A DNA stretch of 64,000 nt from Sciurus carolinensis (lineage: Eukaryota; Chordata; Mammalia; Rodentia; Sciuridae), in NCBI RefSeq assembly GCF_902686445.1, contig NW_025920105.1, forward strand, positions 3,820,979 through 3,884,978, read 5' to 3'. Numbering within the stretch: position 1 is the first letter of the stretch; each line of letters begins with the position of its first letter. Made by a program: the position numbers and the translations under genes. Positions 36,441 to 50,159 of the stretch are shown here, one piece after another. The notes under the pieces were generated by a model. That model saw only the letters and a program-made list of their open reading frames with translations, was not told the origin of the DNA and made no database searches.

Positions 36441-39353
36441 ATAAGAAAATCTTTTGTTCTCTAGTTCTTTCCCACCTTATCTCTCCTTCCTGCCTAAGTG
36501 ACTAGGGCTGGTTTTGCAGGTGAGATGTAAAAAAAACTCCCAAGGGCAGTCTTCAACTTCCAGATTTCCAGAGGCAAATGCTTTTCATGGACTTCATTTC
36601 CTCAATTCGACTGATCCCCTATTTCTACACTAACTGCCTGTCCTCAATTCTGGCTTTATTCCCCCCTCTAATTTTAGGAACTTCTTTACTGCTGTAGGGA
36701 AAGGCAGTGATGACCTCTCTGATTTCTTTGAGCTGGAAGGGGGCAGCGTGGGTCAAGCAGTTTGGAGTTCCCTTTTAAGAAATTGGGTCAATCGAGGGTT
36801 CCATGGTAGAAGTCTGGTTGGGGAAGAGCAGGTTGTAAAGGCATCTGGGGGTGGGTGCTTCTATGAGAGAAGAACAAAAAGACATGAGTACTGAAATGAG
36901 GTTAATACAATATAAATGTTGAAGAATCTGGAACATGCCAATGAATATCATAAAGATGAGAGAAGTCAATCATTCCTCACCAGGGCGTGGAAGAACTGAG
37001 AAGTTGTTCCTATAACAAGACCTAGCAAAGGCTGTAGAGGACAAGGCCTTTATTTGGGAACTTTAACATTGTCCAGGTTATCAGGAATGTAAACACAACA
37101 TTTAATAGAGATCTCTATATTTCTGTTACTAGCAAACATAGATTAAGCCTACCTACATCTGTAGGCCATAAACTGACTAAAATCTTCTGACTCTGGCAAT
37201 TTCTCTTGGTAGTTATTAGGCACATTTGCCTAAGAATCTCTCTTTTGTACCTTCCAGTCTTTACTCAAGTGGGCTAACACAAGTGTACATCTTAAGTTAC
37301 ACTATTAATTCTTTTAAATGCCCAAGAATGGTTATATTTTGGTTTTAACTGTTTTGCTAGATGTCTAAGATCAAGCTGGTCAAAGTGATCTTTTCCTGTC
37401 TGTTAAAGAGTCAGCTGAGTTCCCACAGGGGTCACTCATAGAGAACTTAAGAGCAACTTCTTAGCTCCATTAGTGCCATTGGTTAGGCAGGGTCTCCTTG
37501 TTTAGGTGGCTTCCCTTGAAAGCACCAGGGATGTCTCCCTTTTTCCTTGACCCACCTCTGCAACAGGTGCACTGATTGGCTTTTCATCCTCTAGTGGCCT
37601 CATTAATCTCTCTATTCAGGAGTTCATGTGACTCAGAGTTTCAAAATTCCTTAGAGAAGTCCTCCTGTTCCCTGGACTCAGGTTGACTGAGGGCAAGACA
37701 CAAATACTGGTTTTTCTTGACCTCTGTTTTTAATCTCAATCTCTAATTTTGATCTTAACCATCCAGCAAGCCAGCCTCACCAGTCATAAAGTAAGAGTAC
37801 TGGGCTTTAACTTCAATTTGTATAACTTTACAGTTATTTACCCCCTTTTATCTAATTGGGGTCTACACTATCTGTCCTATAGCTGATGGCTTACTATTTA
37901 TTTCAAGTTAATCTGTGGTGTACTTCTGCAAAATATTATTCAGGCAACAGTTAGAATTTACAAAATGGAATAACCAACAGTAAAACATTCAGTTTGTGCA
38001 ATAGCTATCTTCAATTTTGGCTGAGTTATTCATTATATCCACTGTTTGAGATCACAGCAATCTTTACAACAAACATCAAACTTTTGAAAACAACTTTAAA
38101 TGAGTTAAAGTATGGCTTACTTTGGAGACATTCTAACATTCAGCAAGGTGAGGCAGAGCCTTCAGGTAAGGCAGGGCTCTTCACAAATCTTAGGTAAATT
38201 GTTCTAATCCTGAAACTATTTTTTCCTCTTTTGTCATGACCAGCATTACCAAATTCTCAAGATCAGTTATGGGCAAAGGAGTATTTGAAAATAAAGGTTT
38301 AAAACACAGATCTTGAAGATTAAGCTGAGATCAGATGGAGCTCTGTTCCCTGATGGAAATGCAGATCTAAAGAGTTATGTCAGCCATCTTTATACTTTGT
38401 AAACATTATTCTTTGTTTTCAGGAAAGTTACAGAGACTAGGACATCTATGAAACTTTTTCACAGCTGCAAAGTGCAATGTTAGGAGCTCTGTGTAGCTCT
38501 CAAGGAAATCCACTGTCCAAAGTTACTGTAAGATGGGCAGAAACCAGAGAAGGGAGCTGATGAAACACCAGGTTACCTAGTGAAAGAATTCCTTCCTGCC
38601 CGAGCTGTGTGTTTGAGATAAATGTCAGAGCTGATAGGACTTCTGTATAGAGCCATCCCAAGGAGGGTACTGCCACAGCAGTTAGGGATGTTGTGCCCCT
38701 GCACAAGAACACTCCCAGGCACCAGGCATGCCACAGTCATGACACAACAATTAGAGACAACAACTTCAGTCTCCATTGTCCCATTTTTGCTACTGCACAT
38801 TATACTCTTTCTTAAATGTCATTTTAAGAAGTTTACATATATTGACTCCTGAGTCTATACGAACATTTGTTAACAAAATTTAACATTATATCTAAAACAT
38901 GAATTAAAGAAAGTCTGAGAGAGCTTTTAACTTTCCTTTTGTGTGGCAAAATGACAGAATGCTTTCATGTTTCATGATGTTAACCTTTAAACAAATCAGG
39001 CTCTCAATAACTTTTAGAAATACATTTACATTTAATTTTTTTATCTCAGTGTAAAAAGTAACAAATTTTGCATATACCCTACTGATGACAGGTCCTAAAA
39101 TAGAACATTAAATGCTGAGTTTAAAATTACCATTACAGTCACCTTGAGCGTCCCGGATCAATGGTCGCTTCTCAGGTCAGCAGAGGAGTGTTTACATTGG
39201 TCTATGGGAACCCACCTAGGGGACTCACCAATCTGAAGTCCAGTGATGGATGCAGAGCAGAGCATCTGGGCAAAACAGAAGGTGAGGCTGTGTCCAGGGG
39301 GCACTGGGATGTCAGATGGGTTTTCACTTGCTTAAGAGACAGTGGAAGAGCCC

Positions 39354-39371
39354 ATCCAAGTCACAGCACCA
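39354..39371 (-). promoter_or_regulatory. Primer binding site, tRNA-His type
   Basis: The minus strand reads TGGTGCTGTGACTTGGAT one base after the LTR end. It matches the tRNA-His primer site used by HERV-H-like elements at 16 of 18 positions, with two C-to-T differences. Confidence 0.83.
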
Positions 39372-39372
39372 A

Positions 39373-39802
39373 TGTAAGAAAACTCACAAAAACCAAGCCA
39401 GACATGGAAAATCACATGAGGGTGTTTATTAAGCAAGCAGAGTGTATCCCTGCAAGATAAGAGAGAAAATGAGAGGAAAAAAGAAAGAGCACATGCTAGA
39501 GAGAGTGGAAAAGCAAGGAGGAGAGAGAAAGCAAGTGAGTAGGAGAGAGAAAGCAAGAGAAGAGATGGTGGGGAAGCTATGCTTAAGCAGTTGAATTCTG
39601 TCGGGCTAACAGGGAACCAATAATGGAGAAGGATGCTTGCAAGCTGGCTGATGAACCAATAGCTAGCTAGGATGTTCACAGACTGACAAGAAGTTGGGAG
39701 GTGGAAAGTGGCTGCAATGGAAAGGGCGGGGAGAGCAGCTTTCAAACTGACAAGCTAGGTTGTGATGCAACGGAAAAGGTAGAGGAGAAGCTTTGTATTA
39801 CA
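39373..39802 (-). repeat. 5' LTR of the tRNA-His provirus (430 bp)
   Basis: Same inverted ends TGTAA and TTACA and colinear with 36042-36421. It carries about 50 extra bases near 39740-39790, which look like a diverged tandem copy of the adjacent U3 segment ('actgacaag' occurs in both). Confidence 0.88.
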
Positions 39803-39807
39803 AGAAC

Positions 39808-40388
39808 CAATGAGATGCTTCTATTATTAAATTTTAAGAGATTCTGTGCACATTATCTAATATTGTTTTATACAACACTGCTAGTTTCCAGTTTCTTATG
39901 TTTTAAGACTTCCAGATATACCACTTGAAAATATATCATTTTAATAAGCATATATACCAACAGTAAAATTGAAACTACTTATAAAATCATGGAGCAAAAA
40001 CAGAAGAAATAAAAAAGATAATGAAGGCAGTCTTGAAGCAAAATTCATTCTTAAATCAGTTTTAGTATTAATTGAATATAATGAGATCGTCTGCTTCATG
40101 CTCTAAAGAGTAAATGTTAGACAAAGTGGTTTATGAGACTTCTAGATTAAAAAATGGACACAAAAGCATTTTCAGTTTTTTCCAGTTTTGGGAGCTTGTT
40201 TTTAGTTGTATTTTGGGGGTGAGTAATGTGTCAATGAACACAAACAGAAATCCCTTTATCCCACTCAGCTCAGAACATGCCTCACACCTGAGGGCCTGGT
40301 TCTGCTGGGTGGGAGATGGTGGTCAATCACTAAGGTGTGGGTCAAACACTGGCCCTTGGGTCAGAACCCTGTGGCCCTGATTGTGGGG
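39808..40388. other. AT-rich spacer, no recognised feature
   Basis: Lies between the provirus and the start of duplication copy B. Only short frames are present. Confidence 0.4.
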
Positions 40389-43300
40389 TGACCCACAGTT
40401 AATGATGGGGCACTGTGCTCAGGAAGATATTTAGACAGGCTCTACCCCAAGGTAGGTTGGAATCATGGGCAAAAGCAAGGGAGCAGAGGCACAGGGAGCA
40501 GGGTGTGGGTCCTAGGGAGCTCATGGCAAGGATGATCCTCCAAACACAGATACTCACATGGGCCTGGGCAACTGAAGGAAAGGCTGGCCAAGGATGCTGC
40601 CACATGAATCCAGGGCTGCTGGCTTTGCTGGAAGAGGAGTAAAAACTCAGTGAGCAGACACAGCAACAAAACACAAGTGCAGACACACAGCATGTTCATG
40701 GAGGAAATTCATGGCACTTCAGCTTCACATGGGGAAAATGAGGCACAATCTCACATTGTTCTTCATGTTCCCAAATCTGTTTTTCCTACTTTATCTATGG
40801 TAATGCCATGTCCAGCATCCAAAATGGTACAAATGATCTAGCCATAGGTTTTTCTACCCAGGCTTATAATTTTATAATATACATGAAGAGGCTATATCTG
40901 AAGTGGAGTTGGGTCACTGGTAACATTACCCACTGATCCTGTGCAGGCTTGCAGGACACTGTGGAGGGATGTGGCTACATAGACCCTGCAGCTTGAGCTC
41001 CAAGCACTGGGACTGAATCTCTGTTAGCCAGTCCCTGTTACTCTGCTGGTTCTCTTGCTTCTGTTCCTCCTCTACAGCCCTGTCACTGGGCCTTGGCCTA
41101 CAGATACAAGCAGTGTAGACCTGGGCCTCAGATCCCTTAATCTTGGTCCATGCAGGGGCCAGAACTGACTGCAGTGAACACCTGCAGTGCCCAGTTTCTA
41201 TCCTGGAGGCTCTCCTTCCACAACCTAGGGGGAGGTACTTCCCCCATTTCGCAGATAAGAAATAAGATTGTTCTTCAATGATTTATGCAATGACTTAATC
41301 CCAATTTGAGGATTCATCTGATACCTGAGAAAGCAAACAGAGTCTAGATATTGTCCAGATATGGGACAGAGAGAGAGTGTATTATGTTTACAGCCTGGAT
41401 TGAGGCTGCAGTCAACAGCAGGAGGCTGGATCTCACTTCATCTGACAAGGTCTTCGTGTGAAGGAAGGGCTGCAGGTGAGCAGCTAGGAGGGACAAATTG
41501 AGGTATCCCTGGGCTCCTGGGGTTATGGCTATTCTGGGTATTCCCACCTGCTCTCTCCATGGCCAGCAGGATGGAGAGAAATGTGCTCATCAGCACATAT
41601 TCATCTCCAGAACCAGCTTCATCCATGTGGCTAGTATCTCTTTCTTCTGCCTAAAGAGAGAAGAATGAGGGAAACACCCATCACTGAGCAGAAGAAACAT
41701 GAAAGGGGTGAAAATCTGTATTCAAGTCATGTTAGGCACCACTGTGTTGGGCACACTGTGACTGTGGAGCCTACAGAGACCAGGAAGGAAGGCAAAGTGG
41801 GAATGGGAAGAGAACTGGTGTGTGAACCTCTGCAAAATTTCCTAGGATCCAATATCATCTGGGGTAAGTCTGGTGTAAAATGCTTCCTGGTTTCTGGGTG
41901 GACTCATCCCAGAGGACTGATGAGCAGGGGCAGACCTGACTGCACACTGCATGGGCTGGATATGCCTCCAGCCTCACCATGCAAGTTCACCCTATCAGAG
42001 CTGATCAGGTGAAGAATCATGTGGGCAGTCCTGGGCATATAAAATGGGCCTGGGGTCATGGTGCATGCTCAGAAGCTTTCATCTAGGGTCACAAGCTGTA
42101 GTGGAGGTGAACAGTTCTGCTGCCTGCTCAGGCCTGGGCCCACAGCCAGGAACACTGCTGAGATATTTCTCAGTTACATTTCAAAGTCCTCAGAACACCA
42201 ATCTGATTTATGACACCTTGATAGCCATCAGAGCCTTCCACACAGCCTGGATACTTGCTTTTGATCCCCATTCTCTCACACCTGACAACCCATGCTGCAC
42301 CATTCCTGTTTGAGGTGAGACTGTGGGTTAGCCTGCTGGAGAGAAGGCCACCACCCAGCCTTTCCCTCTCTGCTCACTAGCTAATTCAAGGAGCCTGTGC
42401 ACCATTCCATCTCACCACATTCATTTCTTCTAGACTAAGGTCTCTGCACTGACCCAGGGCCCTGAACTGAGGTAAGAGCACTGTTCAAATCTAGTGATTT
42501 ACCATCACTGGGGATGTGCTGATGGCTCATGGGTGTGACTTTACACATGTCCAAAAAATCAATATGTTCAACTAAAACCCACTCACCTGGTGAAAGCTGG
42601 CTCCAAGGACTCTGGGCACAGTGGAGGGTCCTGCACTCCCTGTGCCCTGAGGGGAATGCTTGCAGTTTTCAGGGAAAGAGTCTGTGGCAGAGGAACTCAA
42701 ACCCTTGTGGTCCAAGCTGGTCCTGCATGGGCATTCTCCATGCCCTCCACACTTACTCTGAGTCATACTAGTACTCCAGTGGACACAAGCCCTGATCCTG
42801 CATCACAGAGTCCCTTCTGATATATCCTGCTCCAGCACAGAGGTTGAAAGTCCATTCTAGGCACAGGGATTGCAAGGTGGCATTTACAGTGCCTCCATGA
42901 CTTATTCCTACCCTCAAAAACTCCCTTTTTACACTACAACCCTGCTCACCCAGCCTGACCAGCACAGTGGGCAATGTCAGCTCTAGGCCTACACAGCCCA
43001 CACAAGTCACACTGAAAACATGGGTGCTGGTATATATATGTTTTATCTTCCCACCTGGAGGTAAGCTCTGGAGGGCAGGAGCATGTTTTCAAACAACTTT
43101 GCATCAGTTCCAGATGAGAGGATAAACTTAGAGCTCCAATCCAGATGCCAGGACCCTGGGGCAGAATCATCTCTGCCTCTGAAGATGATGAATATGTCTC
43201 CTAACTTCAGGCTTCATATAAAAGTGAGGTGAAGTTCTGTCCTGCCCACCTCACCTAAGCAGCAGGTGGATGAAAGAAGGAAAGAAGGCTGTGCAGGTTT

Positions 43301-44564
43301 TGGGGTGGAGTGCCAATGGGACTGAGACTGTTCCTGCATCAAGCAGATGAGGTGCCCACAGAACAGGAATGAACTCAGGGAAAATCAGATACAATGGAAA
43401 GAAGGACCTCAAATGAAATTTCAGACTTTAATCACAGAGATGCAATTGTGCCTTAGAATATATCCTTAATTTCTCATTTGATTTCAGAAGGCTGTTTAGT
43501 ATTTTGTTTTAGTAGTCTGTTTGGCTGCAATTTGGAAGGAGTTATATTTCCTTTATGGGCTTTGGTTTGATTTGTTTAAGTGAATGAAATGCTAAGGTTT
43601 GAGCCACACAGTGAAGCTTGAGACAGATTTTACTTCTGGTACTCATGAGGATCCATCTCTCTCAGTGAGCAGGGACTTCTCCAAGAACCACCTGGGGTGG
43701 CAGAGGAGGTCTGCATCCCAAATGTTAGTGACTATCAGTGGCTGAAATTCTGTCTTGGCCTGGGTGATGTAGGCCTGCCAACTTGAGAACTCTATGCTAC
43801 CTTCCTTTCCCCTGAACTTAGATGGGGTTAAAACTGACCTTGGTCAAGGTGGCTGCTGTAAACTGAAAGGAAGTCTCTGCAACTGGGCATGGTGATGGCA
43901 AAAGAGACAGATCTATTCTTCCTAACCACAGGGTCCTGGGAAGGGCAGATATTTTGAGCTGTTTCTGCCTGTCTTGGTTTGTGGGGATGGCACTGGGTGG
44001 CCATGGCTCTCTTCCTTGGAGTGGCTACTGCCACAGTGCTGAGGCTTTTATCCATCATGGATGTCTCAGAGATCTGGAAGGTAAAGAGTGTTGTTTTCTT
44101 GGGTGACTTGAAGATGGATGAAATCTCAGTGTCTCAGAGCTTATGGTTTTTGTTCTTGGTGACCATATGATGTGGGAAGGTACAGCTAAGATGTCTGAAC
44201 CCTGGGCTGTACCAGTGTGGATTGGATGGAATACAGAGGCCTTGGACCTGAGCATGGATCCAGCAGACACAGAGCCCATCACCCTGGGCAATCTGCTGGG
44301 TGGCCATGTCTCTCCTCATGAGGAATAATTATTGTGCAATTTCAGAGAAGTTGTTATTCCTGAAAGAGAAAGAAGTGAATGGAAGAACTGAGCACAGGAA
44401 GGAAGCTGTGGTTATGGAAGTCTCATGTAGCCCACTGGGATGGAAGAATCTAGCTGAGGCTTGGCTGCTCTGAAGTCTACCTCGGACCTGCTTTTTTCAA
44501 CTGTGATCTTCACTTAAACAGGTATGCAATTGAAAACCCATAATTAAATACATGGTGGATGTAG

Positions 44565-44737
44565 GCTGAGGTTGTGTTCAGTGGCAGAGTGCTCACCAAG
44601 CACATGGGAGGCAGTGGGTTCAATCCTTAGCACCACACAAAAATAAATGAATGAATGAATATATGAATAAATAAATAAACAGGTGAATTATAGGTACTGT
44701 GTTCATCTGTGACTAAAAAATATTTTAGAAAACATAA
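44565..44737 (+). mobile_element. ID-type SINE, copy B orthologue
   Basis: Matches 17928-18060, with 'gttcaatccttagcaccaca' and a longer (aaat)n-like tail. It was present before the segmental duplication. Confidence 0.82.
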
Positions 44738-44821
44738 TGGACATTTCTCTTGAAATGCAGTCCAGTGCATCTCCCAGGTGTACACTCATCCAGTGTTTGC
44801 CTCAGTCCCCACCAACCAATG

Positions 44822-44935
44822 TGCCTTTGCTCAGCTGGGTCAGTCTTCCCTGCACCCCAGCAGGTTTCTGCATGCTCCTCACACTGCCTGCTAGATTACT
44901 CTGAGTCAGTCTTTCCTGCATCCCAGAAAAAATAT
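44822..44935 (+). repeat. 65-bp minisatellite, about 2 units (copy B)
   Basis: Same unit as 18147-18495 ('ctgggtcagtcttccctgca'), reduced to about two copies. Confidence 0.7.
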
Positions 44936-45575
44936 GTAGTAAGTTTTCCATTTGGGAACTGTATTCATGTTGGAAAAGTTGTTGATCATTATTTTTTAAA
45001 GTAAGTCAAGTGGTAACAAGGAACCAAGAGGCAGGACCCTGTCAAACTCCAAAGTCTCCCATACCCTCTCCTGAGCAACACCCACTGGGTCTCTATTAAT
45101 AAAGTTCACCTGGTTCCCAAGCATGATATCTTATGCTTCACTAGGTTTCTGTTCTATGTTGGTGCTCTGGGGAAATGAAGGGTAAGTTTCTGAGGTTCCA
45201 GGTATATTTTTTCATCCATTATGTTAGGACTCCTTAAATAATTTTATTTGAGAGAGCGAGAGAGCAACTCTTAGCTTTTGGAGGTCTGAGGAGTCTTGAT
45301 ACATTTGAGATCAAATGATCATACCAAGGTGACAGATGTTCTATATGGCCATGATCTTTTAGGCCTACCCATGGGACATGTGCCTAGTGGATGATCTTCA
45401 GATGAAGTAGTCATCATTGTGCTAGAAGGAAGACAGGCAGGTGTGCTGGCCAGTTCTGTATTCTCTCAATATGAGCCCTGATGTTAGGGAGAACCATGTC
45501 AGTTCCCAGGCTTCACTGCCTTTCCTAGGCCTGTGCATTCCACCTGTCTCAGACATCAGATCAACAGCTGTGGGA

Positions 45576-45580
<5 letters not shown>

Positions 45581-45655
<75 letters not shown>
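45581..45655. repeat. Compound microsatellite (AT)n(GT)n
   Basis: About 48 bases of AT (45581-45628), then 27 bases of GT. Copy A has no comparable run at the corresponding place (about 19430), so it expanded after the duplication. Confidence 0.97.
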
Positions 45656-45658
<3 letters not shown>

Positions 45659-46080
45659 ATATATTCTATTATCATGTATAACTAATAACAAGAAACTAAA
45701 AATGAAAAAGAAGGGCTGATAAGCAGCTCAGTGGAAGAGCAACCTTAGGTTCAAGTCCTACCACTGAAAAAATGGAGAGAATATGACTATAACTGAGAAA
45801 AATGGGCAATTGTCTTAGGGGATGCACGTATGGAAAAAGGTAAGGGAGCCAAGGAGAAAGGAAGTCAAGGAAAGCCTCAATACAAAATTTTTAAATTTTC
45901 CTTTTCATACAAATTTTAATCCTTTAAGTCCCAGATTTTGAAACTTGTGACTATTTCAAAGAAATTGACACAGTACATTACAGTCAGACTCCAGAGGTAT
46001 ACAGCCTTTACATATATTAAAATATATGCAAATATACATGTATATTTCTGAATGTTCCAACCATTACCTATACAGTCCTT

Positions 46081-46145
46081 CCTTCCCCCATTCTTGCCCC
46101 CTCCCTAACCCTCACTCTAACCCTAAAACTAACCCCTCCCACACC
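46081..46145 (-). other. G-rich L1 3' UTR segment, possible G-quadruplex
   Basis: The minus strand carries repeated GGG/GGGG runs separated by short loops, partly TTAGGG-like. G-rich polypurine tracts in the 3' UTR are a known feature of mammalian L1. Structure formation is inference. Confidence 0.55.
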
Positions 46146-46158
46146 CCATTATGTATCA

Positions 46159-49100
46159 TCATCCACTTATCAGCGAGATCATTCTTCCTTTGGTTTTTTG
46201 AGATTGGCTTATCTCACTTAGCATGATATTCTCCAATTTCGTCCATTTGCTTGCAAATGCCATAATTTTATCATTCTTTATGGCTGAGTAATATTCCATT
46301 GTATATATATGCCACAGTTTCTTTATCCATTCATCAACTGAAGGGCATCTAGGTTGGTTCCACAATCTGGCTATGGTGAATTGAGCAGCAATGAACATTG
46401 ATGTGGCTGTATCTCTGTAGTATGCTGATTTTAAGTCCTTTGGGTATAGGCCAAGGAGTGGGATAGCTGGGTCAAATGGTAGTTCCATTCCAAGTTTTTA
46501 AGGAATCTCCATACTGCCTTCCAGAGTGGTTGCACTAATTTGCAACCCCACCAGCAATGTATGAGTGTACCTTTTTCCCCACATCCTCGCCAACACCTGT
46601 TGTTGCTTGTGTTCTTGATAATCGCCATTCTGATTGGGGTGAGATGGAATCTTAGGGTGGTTTTGATTTGCATTTCTTTTATTACTAGAGATGTTGAACA
46701 TTTTTCCATATGTTTGTTGATTGTTTGTAGGTCTTCTTCTGTGAAGTGTCTGTTCATTTCCTTAGACCATTTGTCGATTGGATTATTTGTAGTCTTGGTG
46801 TTGAGTTTTTTGAGTTCTTTATAGATTCTGGAGATTAGTGCTCTATCTGAAGTATGATTGGCAAAGATTTTCTCCCACTCTGTAGGCTCTTTCTTCACAT
46901 TGCTGATAGTTTCCTTTGCTGAGAGAAAGCTTTTTAGTTTGAATCTATCCCAGTTGTTGATTCTTACTTTTATTTCTTGTGCTATGGGAGTCCTGTTGAG
47001 AAAGTCTGGTCCTAAGCCGACATGTTGAAGATCTGGACCTACATTTTCTTCTATAAGATGCAGGGTCTCTGGTCTGATTCCGAGGTCCTTAATCCATTTT
47101 GAGTTTAGTTTTGTGCACGGTGAGAGATATGGGTTTATTTTCATTTTGTTGCATATGGATTTCCAATTCTCCCAGCACCATTTGTTGAAGAGGCTATCTT
47201 TTCTCCATTGCATATTTTGGCCCCTTTGTCTAGTATGAGGAAATTATATTTGTTTAGGTTTGTGTCCGTGTCTTCTATTCTGTACCATTGATCTACCTGT
47301 CTATTTTGGTACCAATACCATGCCGTTTTTGTTACTATTGCTTTGTAGTAAAGTTGAAGTTCAGGTATTGCAATACCCCCTGCTTCATTTTTCCTGCGAA
47401 GGATTGCTTTAGCAATTCTGGGTTTCTTATTCTTCCAGATGAATTTCATAATTGCTTGCTCTATTTCTGCAAGGTACATCATTGGGATTTTAATTGGAAT
47501 TGCATTGAATCTGTATAGCACTTTTGGTAGTATGGCCATTTTGACAATATTAATTCTGCCTATCCAGGAACATGGGAGATCTTTCCATCTTCTAAGGTGT
47601 TCTTTAATTTCTTTCTTTAGTGTTCTGTAGTTCTCATTGTAGAGGTCTTTCACCTCTTTTGTGAGATTGATTCCCAAGTATTTTATTTTTGTTGAGGCTA
47701 TTGTGAATGGAGTAGTTTTCCTAACTTCTCTTTCTGAAGATTCATCACTTATGTATAAAAATGCATTGGATTTATGAGCATTGATCTTGTATCCTGCTAC
47801 TTTACTGAATTCACTTATGAGTTCTAAGAGTTTTCTGGTGGAATTTCCTGGTTCCTCTAAGTATATAATCATATCATCAGCAAATAGGGATAGTTTGAGT
47901 TCTTCTTTTCCAATTCGTATCCCTTTAATTTCTTTGGTCTGTCTAATTGCTCTGGCTAGAGTTTCAAGGACGATATTGAATAGGAGTGGTGAGAGAGGGC
48001 ATCCCTGCCTTGTTCCAGATTTTAGGGGGAATGCTTTCAGTTTTTCACCATTAAGAATAATATTAGCCATGGGCTTAGCATAGATGGCCTTTACAATGTT
48101 AAGGAACGTTCCCACTATCCCTATTTTTTCTAGTGTTTTGAGCATGAAGGGGTGCTGTATTTTATCAAATGCTTTTTCTGCATCTATTGAAATAATCATG
48201 TGGTTCTTGACTTTAAGTCTGTTGATATGGTGAATTACGTTTATTGATTTCCTGATGTTGAACCAACCTTGCATCCCTGGGATGAAACCCACTTGATCAT
48301 GATGCACTATCTTTTTAATACATTTTTGTATGCGATTTGCTAAAATTTTGTTGAGAATTTTTGCGTCGATGTTCATTAAGGAAATTGGTCTGAAATTTTC
48401 TTTCCTCGATGTGTCTCTGTCTGGTTTAGGTATCAGGGTGATATTGGCTTCGTAGAATGAGTTTGGGAGGGTTCCCTCCTCTTCTATTTCATGGAATACT
48501 TTGAAAAGTATTGGAATGAGCTCTTCTTTAAAGGTTTTGTAGAACTCGGCTGAGAAACCATCAGGTCCTGGACTTTTCTTTGTTGGTAGGCTTTTGATGA
48601 CTTCTTCTATTTCATTACTTGAAATTGGTCTATTTAAATTGTGCATGTCCTCCTCATTTAGTTAGGCAATTCATAGGTCTCTAGAAACTTGTTGATATCT
48701 TCGAAATTTTCTATTTTGTTGGAATATAGATTTTCAAAATAGCTTCTAATTATGTTTTGTATTTCAGTCGTGTCTGTTGTGATACTTCCTTGTTCATTCC
48801 GAATTTTGGTGATTTGGGTTTTCTCTCGTCTTCTCTTTGTTAGTGTGGCTAAAGGTTTATCAATTTTGTTTATTTTTTCGAAGAACCAACTATTTATTTT
48901 GTCAATTTTTGTATTGTTTCTTTCGTTTCAATTTCGTTGATTTCAGCTCTGAGTTTAACTATTTCCTGTCTTCTACTACTTCTGGTGTTGGTCTGTTCTT
49001 CTTTTTCTAGGGCTTTGAGCTGTAGTGTTAGTTCATTTATTTTTTTGAGTTTTACTTCTTTTATTAAATGCGCTCCATGAAATAAATCTTCCTCTAAGTA

Positions 49101-49998
49101 CGGCTTTCATAGTGTCCCAGAGATTTTGATACGATGTTTCTTTGTTCTCGTTTACCTCTAAGAATTTTTTAATTTCCTTCCTAATATCTTCTGTTATCCA
49201 TTCCTCATATAATAGCATATTGTTTAATCTCCAGGTGTTGGAGTAATTTCTGTTTTTTGCTCTTTCATTTATTTCTAGTTTCAATCCATTATGGTCTGAT
49301 AAAATACAAGGAAGTGTCTCTATCTTCTTGTATTTGCTAACATTAGCTTTGTGGCATAATATATGGTCTATTTTAGAGAAGGATCCATGTGCTGCTGAGA
49401 AGAAAGTGTATTCACTCTTCGTTGGATGGTATATTCTATAAATGTCTGTTAAGTCTAAATTATTGATTGTGTTATTGAGATCTAAGGTTTCTTTATTCAA
49501 TTTTTGTTTGGAAGATCTGTCCAGTGGAGAGAGAGGCGTGTTAAAATCACCTAGTATTATTGTATTGTGGTCTATTTGGTTTCTGAGATTGAGAAGGATT
49601 CGTTTGACATACATGGGTGAGCCACTGTTTGGGGCATAGATATTTATGATTGTTATGTCTTGCTGATTTATGGTTCCCTTAAGCATTATGAAATGTCCTT
49701 CTTTATCCCTTCTGATTAGCTTTGGCTTGAAGTCCACTTTATCCGAAATGAGGATGGATACCCCAGCTTTTTTGCTGGGTCCATGTGCATGGTAAGTTTT
49801 TTCCCATCCTTTCACCTTTAGTCTTTGGGTATCTCTTTCTAAGAGATGAGTCTCTTGCAGGCAACATATTGTTGGATCTTTCTTTTTTATCCAATCTGCC
49901 AGTCTATGTCTTTTGATTGATGAATTCAGGCCGTTAATATTCAGGGTAATTATTGAGATATGATTTGTATTCCCGGTCATTTGACTCATTTTATTCAT
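46159..49998 (-). pseudogene. L1 ORF2 (endonuclease-reverse transcriptase), three or more frameshifts
   Basis: Start ATG is 49996-49998. The endonuclease frame (49998-49033, 321 residues) keeps the catalytic landmarks TLNINGLNS, QETHL, YAPN, GDFNTPLS and SDHNGLKLEI. The RT frame (48646-47141, 501 residues) keeps [42 protein letters not shown] and LFADDMIIY. The Cys-rich C-terminus (47213-46431) contains GTLIHCWWGCKLVQPLW, and the last part is in 46488-46159. The four segments lie in different frames: breaks fall between 49033 and 48646, near 47141-47213, and near 46431-46488. The conserved core suggests fairly recent loss of activity. Confidence 0.92.
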
Positions 49999-50159
49999 TT
50001 ATTTGCTTATTTTTGACACGACTTGGTTCCTCTTTATTTGAGAGTTCCTTTAGGATATCTCCTCCCTTTGCTGATTTGCTTCTTTGTTTTTCATTTCTTC
50101 TTCATGGAATATTTTGCTGAGAATGTTCTGTAGTGCTGGCTTTCTTTTTGTATATTCTT

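Larger units (their letters stand above)
36037..39807 (-). mobile_element. Complete two-LTR provirus, tRNA-His primed, non-coding
   Basis: The element is 36042-39802 (3761 bp), minus orientation, flanked by agaac on both sides (36037-36041 and 39803-39807). It has two LTRs, a primer binding site next to the right LTR and a purine-rich tract next to the left LTR. The internal part (36422-39353) is about 2.9 kb, too short for full gag-pol-env. I recognise no retroviral protein motif in it and no frame exceeds about 80 residues. It is therefore probably a non-autonomous or heavily deleted ERV1-type element. The LTRs differ at roughly 8 percent in a 128-base stretch compared by eye, indicating an old insertion. 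Part of the internal region is shared with 62704-64000. Confidence 0.88.
40389..46071 (+). repeat. Segmental duplication, copy B, left part
   Basis: Colinear with copy A (13490 to 20263). Shared landmarks include 'cccacag.taatgatggggc' at the start, the ID SINE (44565-44737) and the L1-tail/ID remnant (45650-45770). It lacks about 300 bp after 40540 and most of the 65-bp minisatellite relative to copy A. It ends at the L1 insertion point. No gene is recognised. Confidence 0.85.
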
